DNA from: Mytilus californianus
Lineage: Eukaryota > Mollusca > Bivalvia > Mytilida > Mytilidae
Direction of reading: 5' to 3'
DNA length: 64,000 nt
Assembly: GCF_021869535.1 (NCBI RefSeq)
Contig: NW_026262669.1
Coordinates: forward strand, 930,001 to 994,000
Made by a program: the position numbers and the translations under genes. Below, piece by piece: positions 25,690 through 38,204 of the stretch (position 1 is its first letter; every line of letters starts with the position of its first letter). The notes beneath the pieces were generated by a model that had not been told where the DNA came from, ran no database searches, and saw only the letters and a list, made by a program, of their open reading frames with translations.

Positions 25690-26070
25690 TGCGTTTCTCT
25701 GTGGTGAGTGTTCTTGTTTGTTTGTACTGTTTTTCTGTCACATATTGTTGTCATTTTAGCGATATTTTTTAACATTGCCATATCAGCGGGGATTTGGCTA
25801 GCCATAAAACCAGGTTCAACCCACCATTTTTTTCTTAAAATATCCTGTACCAAGTCAGAAATATGGCAGTTGTTATCAAATAGTCCGTTTCTATGTATGT
25901 TGGCGTTTGGTTTTGTTGCACTTCAGTGTTTCTGTTGTTCCGTTGTTTTCCTCTTATAGTTGATGGGTTTCCTTCGGTTTTAGTTTGTAGTCGTGATTTG
26001 TTTTCTCTCAATCGGTTTATGATTGTTGAACAGAGGTATACTACTGTTGCTTTTATTTACATCTGGATCT
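25690..26070 (+). repeat. Dispersed repeat I
   Basis: Ends in 'aggtatactactgttgcttt'. The reverse complement of this end begins the pieces at about 23,990-24,072 and 41,160-41,310. An 83-codon hydrophobic frame inside is repeat-derived. Confidence 0.55.
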
Positions 26071-26200
26071 TTGAATAACTGCAGATCTATCTCGAAGTAA
26101 TTTTATAAATTGAATATTTCGAGATTGATCTCATACCAGAATTTATTCGAATCCTAATGTTTTTCATTATTTGTATAGAAAGAAACCAACATCTTTAAAG
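26055..26200 (+). repeat. Old duplicated segment, partner at 38,050-38,205
   Basis: Both contain 'atctcgaagtaattttat' and 'tctcataccaga'. They are part of a larger ancient duplication broken up by insertions. Confidence 0.55.
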
Positions 26201-26253
26201 TTTTTGATATTGTACGACTTTACCCCCCAGCAGAGCTATAGAAAAATAGTACA

Positions 26254-26980
26254 TTAACGGGTGTTACACGGACACTTTTTAGATGATACACGGACACTTT
26301 TTAGTTGTTACACGGACACTTTTTATGAATAGAATCACTCGTGCATGATCAGAGAGTTCATGGGCACTGTAAATTTCAATTAGATTTGAACTTTTTGTTT
26401 CACCGACATATTTCCTGTCTTTTTGATTAAAATATTTACGTTAGCATCAATAACTATATCTCAAACAATTCCAGTAAATTACTATTCATATCAGTACACT
26501 AAGGGATTGACCATTTAACTTAAAAAAAAGGGGGGTATGTCTTTTTTCTAAAAAATATTTTGATACCCAATTTTATAAGAAAAAATATATTGGTGGTCAA
26601 GCAGATGACAAAATAATGTTCTGATTCCCGATTTTCCGTATACCGTATATAATCGTCTAATTTCGAAAAAAAAAATGAAAATAGTTGGGTGATAGCGTTG
26701 AAAAAATAAATAATGTTCTTACTCAGAAAAGAAGATACCCCCTTTTGAAGCTAAATGGTCGGTCCGTAAGTGTTTTTTTTTACCTTCAACATATGGACAT
26801 GAATAGTATTGTTGAGAATGCTGAAAGTAAAGAAATGCTGGTACCAACGTTTATATTTCAATAAAAAAGACAGGAAATATATATAAAAAAATCAAATCTA
26901 ATCAAAAGATAAAATCCCTATCAACTCACCAATGCACGATTGATCCTATAAATAAAAAGTGTCCATGTAATACATGTTCA
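26254..26980. mobile_element. Element with ~130 bp inverted ends and a 22-bp tandem repeat
   Basis: The left end (GTTACACGGACACTTTTTA and what follows) matches the reverse complement of the right end with moderate divergence, including 'cctgtctttttgatt'. The left tip is triplicated as a 22-bp tandem array at 26,263-26,326. Non-coding, MITE-like. Confidence 0.6.
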
Positions 26981-27250
26981 AATATGCAGCAAATCATGAA
27001 GAAAAATCATTCAACTAATGTCATCAATTTTGAACGATAAGCTGCGATTGGATCATATAGTGACACGTGTTAAATCCTGATCAACACTATCAGAGGCATA
27101 TAAAAAAAAACCTATATGTATGAACTATTAAAAAAAAATCCAAAATATATGCCTATATATATATATATATCAAATAACAAGACAAAATCCAGTTTTTCAT
27201 AACATTTCATTCACTTAATATCAGTTCTGTTAATTTTAAATGGATTAACA

Positions 27251-27278
27251 CCCCCCCCCCCCCCCCCCCCCCCCCCCC
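27251..27278 (+). repeat. C28 homopolymer
   Basis: Twenty-eight uninterrupted C's in an otherwise AT-rich region. The true length may differ from the assembly. Confidence 0.9.
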
Positions 27279-27613
27279 GCTTTCCCTTCCGTTTTTCCAC
27301 AATAATAAAAATCAAATGTTAGCTCTTTTTTTTTTTTATAAATTACTAACTAGCGAAGTTGCATTATAAAAAGTCTCAAATGTAAACAACATTCATATTT
27401 TCCTTGAAATGGTTCTTTTTTTTTAAAGTTATTAAATTCTTGAAATCTTTTTAGAAAAACAATTCTCGGCTTAAGGGAAGTGAAAAAAAATGTTTTTAAA
27501 CTGTAACTTACATTAACTGGTATATGGCCATTGAAGTTTCTAATATGTTTAGTTTTGCTACCTCTTCTAAATGCAAAATGTACTACTTCCTTCCTGAAAC
27601 GTCGTACAAGTCA

Positions 27614-27795
27614 GATACAAAACAAAGGTAACAAAAAATAGGCCGGAAACAACCTGCCGTATAGTTTGTCTGCACTTGTAGTCAGGTCAAGGTCCTCGGC
27701 TAGCGCCTCGGACCTTGACCTGACTACTCGTGCAGAAAAACTATCCGGCAACGGTTGTTACCGGCCTGTTTCTTTGTTACCTTTGTATTGTATCT
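27614..27795. repeat. ~182 bp imperfect palindrome (foldback element)
   Basis: The left arm starts 'agatacaaaacaaaggtaac' and the right arm ends with its complement. The arms pair through 'ggccgg', 'atagttt' and 'gtcaggtcaaggtcc' and meet at 'ctagcgcc' near 27,705. It would form a long hairpin in single strand. Confidence 0.8.
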
Positions 27796-27804
27796 AATAC
27801 TTAT

Positions 27805-28740
27805 TCTGTGATCTCATGTTGTGTATACCATACTATCATCAGTAAAATCATGATATGCAAACAATTTTGTTAATTGTTTACATCATATGTGCGATACATT
27901 TTGACTGTTGAATATATTACTAACTGCGGTTTTAGGAATTATCGCTATTATTAAAGAACAATTGGATTATAAACTGTATTTCGTTCAGTTGGAAGTGAAA
28001 CATGAAATAAATGGACAAAATAGAAGATGAATATTTGATTTTTTTGAGAATATCTGCCTGTTATTGAGGATTCTTTAGATTTCGTGTTCAACGAAATATG
28101 CATTTTGTATAGGCTTGAATGCTGGCTTCGGCAAAACCATTAAACCAATTATCCACGAAAATACAAGTTTCCATCAATCCACACAATTGGTATTCAATAA
28201 AAAAAAGACTCATCAGTAGTTAACATTTGTAAATTTGCAAATATACTATTGTCTTGGACACATGATTTTTTTCATTAGGTGTTATTGAATTTGAACTATT
28301 GTTACGTTATTGCGAGTACTGTCACGTAGTTACTTTATGTCTTTAGTGTTTGATAATTGTGTGTGTCCATTGTGTCAATCTTACGAGTCAAGCTCTTTCC
28401 AACAAAAATTTTATGTGTATCAGTGTGATTAGCTGTTACATTATCTGCTCATTAGGTAAGGAGATTGGATCCCGCAACCATGTTTAACCCAACAACATTA
28501 TGTTTGTGCCTGTCCCCTGGCAGAGGTGTCCCGATGTGCTACGTATCATGTATGGATGGTTCGTAACTCAACGATTAGTGCTGTTTTGGAGGTATCATTA
28601 AATGCATGAGAATATTTAAAGCATCTTGGTGACATTTTAACAAATGAAATGCATATCAGCAAAAAACTAGCTTAACTATTTATTTGTAAACGGTTTTAAC
28701 GTTTCTAAAACACTTCGTGTATGATTTTTATGATAATATT
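27805..28740 (+). repeat. Old duplicated segment, partner at 38,205-38,990
   Basis: Strong blocks are shared in the same order: 'ggaattatcgctattatt', 'cagttggaagtgaaacatga', 'gattggatcccgcaaccatg'. Non-coding. Confidence 0.65.
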
Positions 28741-30145
28741 TAGTTGTGCACAAGTGCATGAATCAAACAGACCTTAAAGGAACTGAGTTGACACGTCCTT
28801 TCCTTTAGATTCTGATTATAGATTTACGTCTCTGTTTGTTATAGGTTTTTTTTTTTTTTTTTATGTTTATTTAATTTTTTTTTTAAAGTATAAACAAAAT
28901 TTGGAATCATTAAATTATATATATGAAGTACTTTCTAAAACTCGTGTTACACGATGTTGTTTATTTTCGTTGACGTGTCAAGTTTGTGTTGATTTCTTTA
29001 TTAGTTCTTGCATGATTTTGAAATCGTTATTATTATTTCAGTAATCTATGTCGATTATTACAGCAGAAAATGTTTTCTCGAGAGGATGAGAGAGCTGAGA
29101 TTTCATTTTGAGTGAGAAAGGTCACTCTTCTCATCCTTTTGTTTTGTTTTCTAACAACTGCAGATTTTTGTTCTAGAGCGCTAAAAAAGTAAACTTAAAA
29201 GACTTTAGAAAAATAAATAATCACTTTGCTGTTGCCGATGAAAAAAAAACCACACCAATGTCTTGAATCATTCAATTTAAAATGACCAGAAGAATTGTCA
29301 TACAATTATAGTAAATTGAACTGACACTCGTGTTCATAGCGTACATTTTATTTGACCTTTTTTCGTACTTTGGTAAAATTTCTCATAAGTGTGTATGACG
29401 TTTTTGAGAAAATACAGAAAATTATAAGAATGGTATAGATAATGAACTTGAACTACTCAAAAAAAAAATTAAATTCTATCAAAGAATGCGAAGAATTGAT
29501 ACTGACTATTTAATTATAAAATATTTCGTTCACCGATATGGTATAAGTTTATATATATACCTAGGGACTTGCTCATAAATATGTTTATGTGTAGCTGAAA
29601 ACAGTTGCGCAACCAGTTCTGTATTTATGTTCTTCATTAATACCATTTTAATAAGGTAAGTTTTGCTTGTTGAAATAGTTCTTATGCTATCATGTTTTCT
29701 AAAAGCCTACCCCAGAAATGCTAACCTATCCATTCTATACTTTTATATCAATATAAAAGCGAACATTCGATAAAATATGAATGCGCTTTATGTTTATGTT
29801 TACCTTCTATTTGCCTGTGCAATTTCAAGGGAAATAAGGGAAATCAATCTTAACTAAAAACCGTTCGTGGTTGAACGCAAAATCGAGTACACACAATATC
29901 GAATGCTATGAACAGGAAAAATATCCCCAAGAAACAATACCAAGCTGTAGCTAAAAATCCTCCATATATTCTTGATAATGATTAAAAAAACATAAGCTGA
30001 CATTGAGGGCATTTATAAATTATTTTCAAAAGTTCAATGACGGCTCCCGGTTCATACTACGGTTGGTACGGTAGCAAATCGGGAAATCTCTATCAGGAGC
30101 ATATAATGCATGTTACAAACATCAGACCTCGGTTGAATTGATTGA
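28741..30145. other. Non-coding stretch
   Basis: Long A/T runs and no coding signal. A small hairpin of 'gaggatgaga' with 'tctcatcc' lies near 29,080-29,140. Confidence 0.4.
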
Positions 30146-30149
30146 TATT

Positions 30150-30790
30150 TTAGCATGTCGGGGTCGTTAACAGCTTGAAATGCGGTATAGGTATTGCTGA
30201 TAGCTCATAGTAGATGACCTAGTATTGCTAATATCATTTGGTCTCTAGTGGATATATGTTGTTGTCTAACTGGTAATCGTATCATGTCACCATATTTTAT
30301 ATTCTTGTTGTTTAATTGTTGTTTTTGCTTTTTTCTTTGACGCCTTATTAAATCGTTACAGAAGGTTTGTCCAGGATTAAATCAAATTAATAAAAAAAGG
30401 CTTGCATAAACTTTTATTTGATTTTTAATTGTTCTTACTTTGTCATTGTATTCAGTGAAACAAGCAATACATATTATGTTTTCATGAGCATTGTTTGAAA
30501 AGCGTCGAGCCTTGAATATCAATAAGGACAAATATATTACAAATAGGCACAATGTTTAGATTACGAGTTTTAAATGTGTGTTCTAACTCAAACGTGAAAC
30601 ATTATCGGAAAGTAATTGGGTCAATGGATGAATATTGACTCACTCTGCTGTGGAAATAGTAGAAACTGTTAGCTCTGATCACATGACATGTTCAGAACTA
30701 GAGATCACGCATACCATGAGGATATTTGAATTTTAGGAAAATTTAACCCAAAAAATAATGCAAACGAAAATAATTTGACATGCTATAAGA
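30150..30790 (+). repeat. Old duplicated segment, partners at 39,030-39,710 and 45,830-46,300
   Basis: All three share 'tttgacgcc'-type text, then 'ggtttgtccaggatt' or its variant, 'aaacaagcaatac', 'gcgtcgagc' and 'acattatcg'. The three copies show successive duplication of this non-coding tract. Confidence 0.6.
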
Positions 30791-31170
30791 AACGTATGAA
30801 AATTTTAAAAGGGAAAAAGGGAGAAAAAAAAAGAAATTATGGAGAAAACGTAACGAAAAAGAATAGAACGACTTTAAAAAAAAAAAAAAAAAAAAAATAG
30901 AAAAAAATAAAAACATCTAAGATGAAAAGAATAGACAAAAAACCAAACAATTAAAGCAAACTGGTTAATAAAACGATGTACCTGGATTTCGGACAACAAA
31001 AACATTAAACTAAGTGTTTGCCACTGTGTCAGATTGTTTCTATCGTTAAAAAAACACGAGTGTACAAATCATTTTTTTTTTATTACTTTTACCATCAGTT
31101 AAAAATAGCATGTGCAATATGAAACGTTATTTTTTGCAATGTGTTTTTTTTTTTTTTTTGTTAATGACAG

Positions 31171-31360
31171 GAAAATTGATGGTACCTCTTCAGATGAAGA
31201 TGGTATAAATTTTGCTTTTATTAAATCAGCATTAACAGAAACTAACGGATTATTACAAGACACACATGGGGGAAAGCTTCAGAGATTGTCAAGTTCTGAT
31301 GATAAAAAGATTTGTACAAAATGGAACAATAGATGTGATTGGAAATCAACAAAGTATTGA
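31171..31360 (+). CDS. Possible terminal coding exon, product unknown
   Basis: A pyrimidine run of about 17 T's and 'aatgacag' precede an open frame of 62 codons ending in TGA, so it has the look of a last exon with a good acceptor. The translation is acidic then basic ('DGTSSDEDGINFAFIKSAL', 'SSSDDKKICTKWNNRCDW') and matches nothing I recognise. A decayed copy with stops lies at about 46,940-47,050. No upstream plus-strand exons were found, so this may be a relic or chance. Confidence 0.3.
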
Positions 31361-31621
31361 AAGAAATATTATTGAACATAACACTCATTCAGTATACTGG
31401 ATATATGGATAAAATCATATCCTCTACTAATGTATGTTATTTTCCAAAAATGACATTTATAATCGTCAGGTTAGTCTATATTATAAAGACGTTTCAGTTT
31501 ACTTATTTTTTGAGGTAAGGACCATAATATAAATCGAAGAGGTTTTAAAAGTGTCTCCTGTCCTGGAAAGCTATCATTTGAATCGATCATCACTTTCTAC
31601 GTAATACATGTACATACTCAC

Positions 31622-31642
31622 TTTATTATCTGTACTGTTAAC
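31622..31642 (-). pseudogene. Remnant of an ankyrin exon (last seven codons plus donor)
   Basis: On the minus strand it reads VNSTDNK followed by GTGAGT, the same as the end of the functional-looking exon at 52,566-52,655 (VNSTDEY then GTGAGT). The flanking intron aligns with 47,910-48,070, but the rest of the exon is missing, evidently by deletion. Confidence 0.6.
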
Positions 31643-31789
31643 ATAAGAGATTGGTAAATTGTATAGTCATGAGTCTTTTACCTCAATGACTAATCATATA
31701 ATGTCAAAGATAATTCTAATATGACAGCAATCAGTTGTTAATGTGAGTCTATTTTTAAATGTTTTAAAAGTTTTATATTATCGAGCATA

Positions 31790-32510
31790 AATCAACAGTG
31801 AACTATAAGGAAACTCTGTGAAAGGAAAATTATTTTTACAAACACAAAGCACACATATCTTTACATCGGTCGAATGCAGCTGCAAATCGTGTCAAATGCC
31901 TTAAAATCTACCAATAACTGCACTGAATAGTATGTTAGTTTACAAACTTTAATCCGGCAATTGTAACCTGCAACCACTTGGATGTTTAGGATATTTACTG
32001 TAACTCAACATTTGACAACGGTAATGTTTTTATGACATGTTAGTTTTGTAAGTGGCGGATATTCAAAAGAACCACTTTCGAATCATTTGAGTGTTTTAAT
32101 CTTTTGTATTATATTGTCTTTCTTGTGTACGTATTACAGTTTTTGTACACAATAAAAAACAACTAATATAGACAACAAATTACACAATTTAAAATTTGCC
32201 ATAACAAACTCCTCTTGATATATGCAGTATATATTTTCACGTATTGTACGGCGTGCTAGAATATGTTCTTATGAAGCTAACTTTAATATGCCAAAAAGAA
32301 AAGACACCACACATATTTGAATACTATCGCCTGTTAAAAGAAAACCTACAGAATATAAAAGAACAATTAACATTTTGATTATAAAACAATAACAGGCTAT
32401 CATTGTGTTGATACAATAATAAAACAAAACTATACATTCCCCATCTCTATAGTGCGTGACTCGGTCACACGTTACTTACACACAGAGCAGTGCAACTCGT
32501 TCTGTCATAA
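31790..32510 (-). repeat. Duplicated intron segment, partners at 32,990-33,410 and 53,865-54,640
   Basis: The copies share 'tgtgctagaatat', 'gacaccac', 'ttatttgaatactat', 'acaatagcaggctatcat' (or close variants) and 'acacacagagcag'. The pairing with 53.9-54.6 kb links this stretch to the ankyrin locus. Confidence 0.65.
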
Positions 32511-32539
32511 ATATTTTAATATGCAAGGTGTGTAATAAA

Positions 32540-32830
32540 TGCAGATGAGACAACTCTCCTTCCAAGTCACAATGTGTGAAAAGTAAACAATTATAGGTCA
32601 ACGTACGGCCTTTAACACGGGACTTGGTTCACACCGAACAGCAAGCTATAAAGGGCCCCAAAATTACTAGTGTAAAACAATTCAAACAGGAAAACCAACG
32701 GTCTAATTTCTATAAAAAAAACGAGAAACACTTATGAACCACATCAACAAACGACAACCACTGAACAACAGGCTCCTGACTTAAGACAGGTGCATGCAAA
32801 TGCAGCGGGTTTAAACGTTTTAACAGGGGC
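32540..32830 (-). repeat. Dispersed repeat B, reverse copy
   Basis: Reverse complement of the 14,290-14,650 type, from 'gacaactctcc' to 'tgcatgcaaatgcagcgggt'. Confidence 0.75.
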
Positions 32831-32989
32831 AAGCATTCACTCTAACCTTAAAAAGTAGTGTAACTTTACAACATGAAAAGAAACACTATAAAATATCAAT
32901 TGAAATGGCTTAACTCCATCAAAAAGACATATAAACAAAAACAAGTAAACATACACTAAACGAATAAGTTTGATCTATAACACAATATA

Positions 32990-33410
32990 AATACAACATA
33001 AATAAAAAAGTTGTACGTATTACAGGGTTTCTACACAATAGAAAAAAAACTAATATAATCGACAAATTAGACAATTTAAACGTTGCCATAACAAACTCCT
33101 CTTGGGTTATGTAGTTTACATTTTCATATATTGTACGATGTGCTAGAATATATTCTTATGAAGATGATCTTACTACGCCAAAAAGATAAGACACCACGCT
33201 TATTTGAATACTATTGCCTGATAAAAGAAAACTTACAGAATATATAAGAACAATTAACTTTGTGAATACAAAACAATAGCAGGCTATCATTTTGTTGATA
33301 CTATAATAAAAGAAATATGCCTTCTCCATCGTCATAATGTGTGACTCGCTAACACGTTACTTACACACAGAGCAGTTCAACTTCTTGTCATATACATTTC
33401 AATGCAGAAA
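32990..33410 (-). repeat. Second local copy of the duplicated intron segment
   Basis: Direct repeat of about 32,125-32,510, separated from it by the repeat B insertion. Local duplication preceded or accompanied that insertion. Confidence 0.65.
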
Positions 33411-34219
33411 ATTAGGAAGAAAACAAATAAAAACTTAAACAAACAGATTTAAAACACAACCAAAAACAGCACAACAATACAGAAAGAAGACAACACAAAT
33501 AAATTTAGCTTCAATATGACGTCGCTCAGATATATCTGAGCATTTAAACCAGACGAAATTGTGAAATGTTCTAACATATATCATGTCAAAAACTTTCAAA
33601 TTGATCCAAGAAATGTTTTACTCTTGTTTTCGATTACTATCTTGAAAACATGACTTCAAAATAACGTGTTGCTTTGAACATGAATACGTTGCAGTATACA
33701 ACTAATTGCCAACTTGTTGCACCATACCTTTATATATTATGCACTGTACCTCTTGCTACTAAATGAAGTCTCCACTTATCATGAACCAAAAGAATGTGTA
33801 TAGTTATAATATACGTTTTTATAAATGTAAGTAAAGTAATGATTATCACTTGTTAGGATTAGAAATTGAAAATATAAATACAATTGAATCTATTATTTCA
33901 TCATAGGATCTCAGTTGCATCCGATAACAAGGTATTGCATTATCATTTTCTTTTAAAGAGTATTGTCAAAGCTCGTGAACCATTTAGCACAAAAATTGAC
34001 TGATGTTGACTAAAAACACAATTCATTGATTTATGGGTTATTTTTATTTCCTATATATATACAATATATACCAAAAGTGGGTGGAGTTTAACAGTATCTT
34101 CGTGAGATGGTGTTGAAATGAGTTTACTGATTGGGTCCAAGACAATCGATACTGATAACATAAAGTACTTGACACGGAAAAATGTGTCAACGTCATACAC
34201 TTAAATAGAGCTTGCAATG

Positions 34220-34535
34220 CAGTACGGGTTTTGCTCATTGTTGAAGGCCGTACGTTGACCTATAGTTGCTCACATCTACGTCATTTAGTATTTGGATAAA
34301 AGATGTTTACTTGGCAATCATACCACGATTAGCGGTACCAGCTCAGTAATAGTAAACATAAAATATTTAGCAAAAACGATTACACAATCAATAAAAAAGA
34401 CCACTACAACATAAGAAGACTTGTTCTTATTGCTGAAGGCCGTACGGTGACCTATAGTTGTAAATTTCTGTTTCTTTTGATCTTTTGTCGAGAGTTGTCT
34501 CATTTGCAATCATACCACATCTTCTTATTTTTATA
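34220..34535 (+). repeat. Two copies of dispersed repeat A
   Basis: About 34,220-34,330 and 34,425-34,535, both with 'ttgctgaaggccgtacggtg' or a close variant and ending 'caatcataccac'. Confidence 0.65.
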
Positions 34536-35248
34536 TTTGAAGGTCTTATTTACACAAGAAAGTGCAACAGCAGATTTAGTATATGCTCATACTTCTATTG
34601 ACTAGAAATTTACAAATGTGAACAACTACTTAAGATTATTATTGAAAAAACACTAACCCCATTATTTGTATCATATACATTTCCTTTTCACTAGAATTGA
34701 AGAAGCAAGACATACTTAAACATCATACATGATATTCGGATGTATGCGCTGTTTTAAATACGAAATTAAATTGTGACACGATATGTGCAGGTTATCTATT
34801 TATTTGCTAAACATGACATACTTTAATATAGGGAGTCAAACTTTCAAAGAAATTGAATGGGCAAATGGTCAGCAATGAAAGAAAAAGGGTTATCCAAAAA
34901 CATATATAAGCGTGTAAGCGTCATTACGTCAGAAGATGAGTGACTACTTATACAGAAAGGGAAAAAACATAAGATATATAAATTTTGGAAAACGCAATGC
35001 CAATTTTGATTTTTCAACCAAAACAAATAAATTGATTAAGACACAAACAACACACACACACAAACACACATACATATATCAACAGTCAAACGTACACCCA
35101 CACTCCCATTCTCACATGGACACCAGCATACAGACAACGCCGAAATAAAATTTCATATACCAGTATACACGTATACGTAGCATGAAAAACAATTAAATGA
35201 ATTATAAAATAACATGTCATACTATAAATAAAGTTTAGAACGGCTCAC

Positions 35249-35347
35249 CTCATTGTTCCGAGCTGAGACATTGGCACCTAGACTAATTAGAAGTTTTGCA
35301 GCGCTATAATCGAAATGGCTTGCTGCTAGATGTAAAGCCGAATCACC
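35249..35347 (-). CDS. Ankyrin-repeat exon (99 nt, phase 0)
   Basis: The minus strand shows a T-rich tract ending in TAG, a 99 nt exon and the donor GTGAGC. It encodes exactly one 33-residue ankyrin repeat, beginning GDSALHLAASHF and ending LLISLGANVSARNNE. The loop-helix signature (xLHLAA, then LLxxGANVxARN) is typical. Both boundaries fall between codons, so the exon can be joined to or skipped between the other modules. It is the most 3' exon seen for this gene; 12.7 kb of intron separate it from the exon at 48,067. Ankyrin repeats bind protein partners; the protein's full role cannot be told from this window. Confidence 0.8.
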
Positions 35348-35349
35348 CT

Positions 35350-37450
35350 AAAAAAAAAGACAGATTATCTTTTCCTAATTAGAAAATAATATTTTCATTT
35401 ACGCTTAAAATGCTCAATAGCAGGAGAAACAAAACATCATAAAAGTTATTAGGTTTTTTATTTTGTACTCAAGACACACGTTTCGTATATGCTCGAATCG
35501 TTATAAATATGGAGGCATAATACATCCAAATATTTAGGAGTATAGATACCTGCAAAATTGTGCCAAATCTGATTAAGGTCATTTATAAATGGAGTAAACA
35601 CACCTTAAGTTAGTATTTCGAAAGTTTAAAATTGTTTTTTAGCATACATGAAGAATCACTGCTATTTTATGAGTCTACTGGGTTGATGAAACTGTCGGAG
35701 ACAAAACGGCCATCAGCAGTGGAATCAAACCAGCGGTTGTATTTAAATGCTAGGGTTACAAAACAGGTGAACGACCAAATTACTACGAAGTTTTTTACAA
35801 GTCTATCTTTAGACCACCTATAGTTTGATTAATATATTAGCTTTTTAATAACAATGAAATCAATTGTCTTGGCAAAATGAATGGGTGATTGAATATTTGA
35901 CAAGGGTAAGCGCTGATACTAAAATAGCAAAGTTGAGACTCGTTTTCCAATAGCTTTTAAAAAGATGATGTTTAATGAAAACATCTGGTTGTTATAATAT
36001 GAACTGGTTAGCAGGTGAGCTATCTAATGAAACAGTTAAACACAAAATTCATAGCATATATGATTTTATTAAATATATTTGTTTGATGAATTTGACCCCA
36101 GTCCAGACCGATGTCACAATTTACTTTTTTCAAGAACATTTGGTCGAAAATAATCAGAAAATTACAACATTGAAAATGAAGCTTTGATTTAAAAAAAAAA
36201 AGGATTGTAAGCGATCTGCTTTATGTAAATGATATTCCGGATGACAAAGGCTTTGTTTCTCACGATATTATTTACAAATCAGTTGATAGATGAATCAAAC
36301 TGGATAATTGAAATCAATTTAGTAAAACAAATCAATTCCATAAATGGGCCGCTATTTTAAAGTTCGAATTCTTTCTAAATAGCTCAGTCATTGTAAAAAG
36401 AAACCATTTTATATGGAAAGCTTTACTTATAAAATAAGAAACATTATTAAACAAACGTTTTATATAAGTCCGTTGTAAATGCAACCTTGGACGTTACTGA
36501 TTGACGTGAACTTTACTTATCGGTGAATGATCGGTGATCGATATAATGATGCATATTTGACTTATCTGACGTCATCAATTCATCAGTCAATGTATCATAT
36601 GCACGGATCGTACGGATACATATATCGTTATGATTCGTATGTGAAACGAACTTTGCAGTATTTACATTCGATAAACGCAGACTTCGATGAAGATACCTTT
36701 ACCTGATAATTAGTTATCATCTTGGTCGCAAAAGTATATGAGAAAAAAATATTAATTACTGTTAACGCATATCATGTATGTGATTATCGCATTATCTTTT
36801 ATTGTTCTGCTATATAATTTACATACTTGCTGAATAACGCCACGATGCTATTATTTCAGATCACTTACCTTTTAGGCAATCATGAACTTAAATTCCGCTA
36901 GCATGACTAAATGAGTTAGTTCTAATAAAATGTAACTAACAAACAGTAAAAATACTTAAAGCTTTGTTTGTGTTGTGAAAAGATAATAAAATGTTAATTG
37001 TAATGTTAAAAAATGCCATAATTTCTTTCCTTTTTTAATTTTTTTTTTACATGTTTAAATCAATGCACTTTTTTTGCAATCAGTTGTTATAAAAGGCTTT
37101 GGTGAGTTATTTGGATGAAATGTGAAAACTAAAACATGATTAAACTTTTGTGTGTGTTGATTAAAGATGCAATTGTTTCTGTCTTCTAATGGAAATCATT
37201 AACAGTTATTGTATTGTATGTTTCTGGTCATTTTAAATGCCCCTGGGTAAGTTATTTTTCCAAGAATGCGAATAACATTGGGATAAACTCGGAGTTTTTT
37301 CCAATCGCGATATTAGCAATCATCGGGTTTGAAAACAACATGCATAGATAGTTTTGACATTTGAAATTATTTATTCAATTCAAATTTTAGTTTTGTCTGC
37401 ATATATCACTTCTCTTCTAAGAACTGTAAATGTTTGAGTTGTGAAAACTT
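35350..37450. other. Intronic, non-coding stretch
   Basis: Two open frames of 63 and 70 codons (35,632-35,823 and 35,975-36,187) lack start context, splice sites and known motifs. Nothing else seen. Confidence 0.4.
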
Positions 37451-37456
37451 TGCTGA

Positions 37457-37680
37457 ATGATTAAAAAATACATTTTAGATTATATTGACCGTGGCCTCCA
37501 AAGTGATGGACAAGTAAAGCAATCATTCAACCAATGGCTCAGAACCGGTGTTACAAAGACGCCATTATTGCAAGTAAGTCAACATAATAGAAAGTTGAAC
37601 CATGTCCACGATCTCATAAAACGCATTGTTGGTTTTGTGATTTAATAGAAAAATCACTGACATGAAACTAATAGGGAAGA
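37457..37680 (+). pseudogene. Possible PLE-derived fragment, partner at 22,860-23,075
   Basis: An open frame gives 'QSFNQWLRTGVTKTPLL' and 'RKLNHVHDLIKRIVGFVI'. The 22.9 kb copy gives the same pattern with stops and lies just upstream of the PLE endonuclease relic. I infer that both derive from the same retroelement, but I do not recognise the domain. Confidence 0.35.
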
Positions 37681-38204
37681 CGGCGTAAGAATAAAGGAAT
37701 CCAGTGTTCGTCACTTGGAGATAATTTATAGAAACACCCTGCTTGTTTATGTTATCATCATTGATATCATTTAATGTATATATATATATACTGTTTGGCA
37801 TTGTATTTTTCTTTTTGTTATTTTGTGTTTATACGTACCTAGGCATAAGTTCAGTAATTTCTTGTATTTATTGTTCGAAGTTCAAGTTCAAGGATTTACA
37901 ATTGACATTACGTGCAATACTCGCCAGAAGAAAGAACAGCTTTTGAAAATATGCGTGGCATTGTCTTCACATTGTGTATTTTATTAATTGTTTTAATTGG
38001 ATTATTATTTTTTTGCACGTTGCAGCGTTTGCAAGTCTCGTTGAACGTTATGCTTCTTTACACCTGGATCGTTTAATAACTGCGGATCCATCTCGAAGTA
38101 ATTTTATTAGATTGCATTGAATCTTTCCAGATTTATCTCATACCAGAAAATATTCAAATTCTTATGTTTTTTATCATATGTATAGAGAGAGGCCACAATC
38201 ATTT

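Noticed and set aside
25708-25959. 83-codon hydrophobic frame
   Set aside because: It falls in dispersed repeat I; hydrophobicity follows from T-rich sequence.
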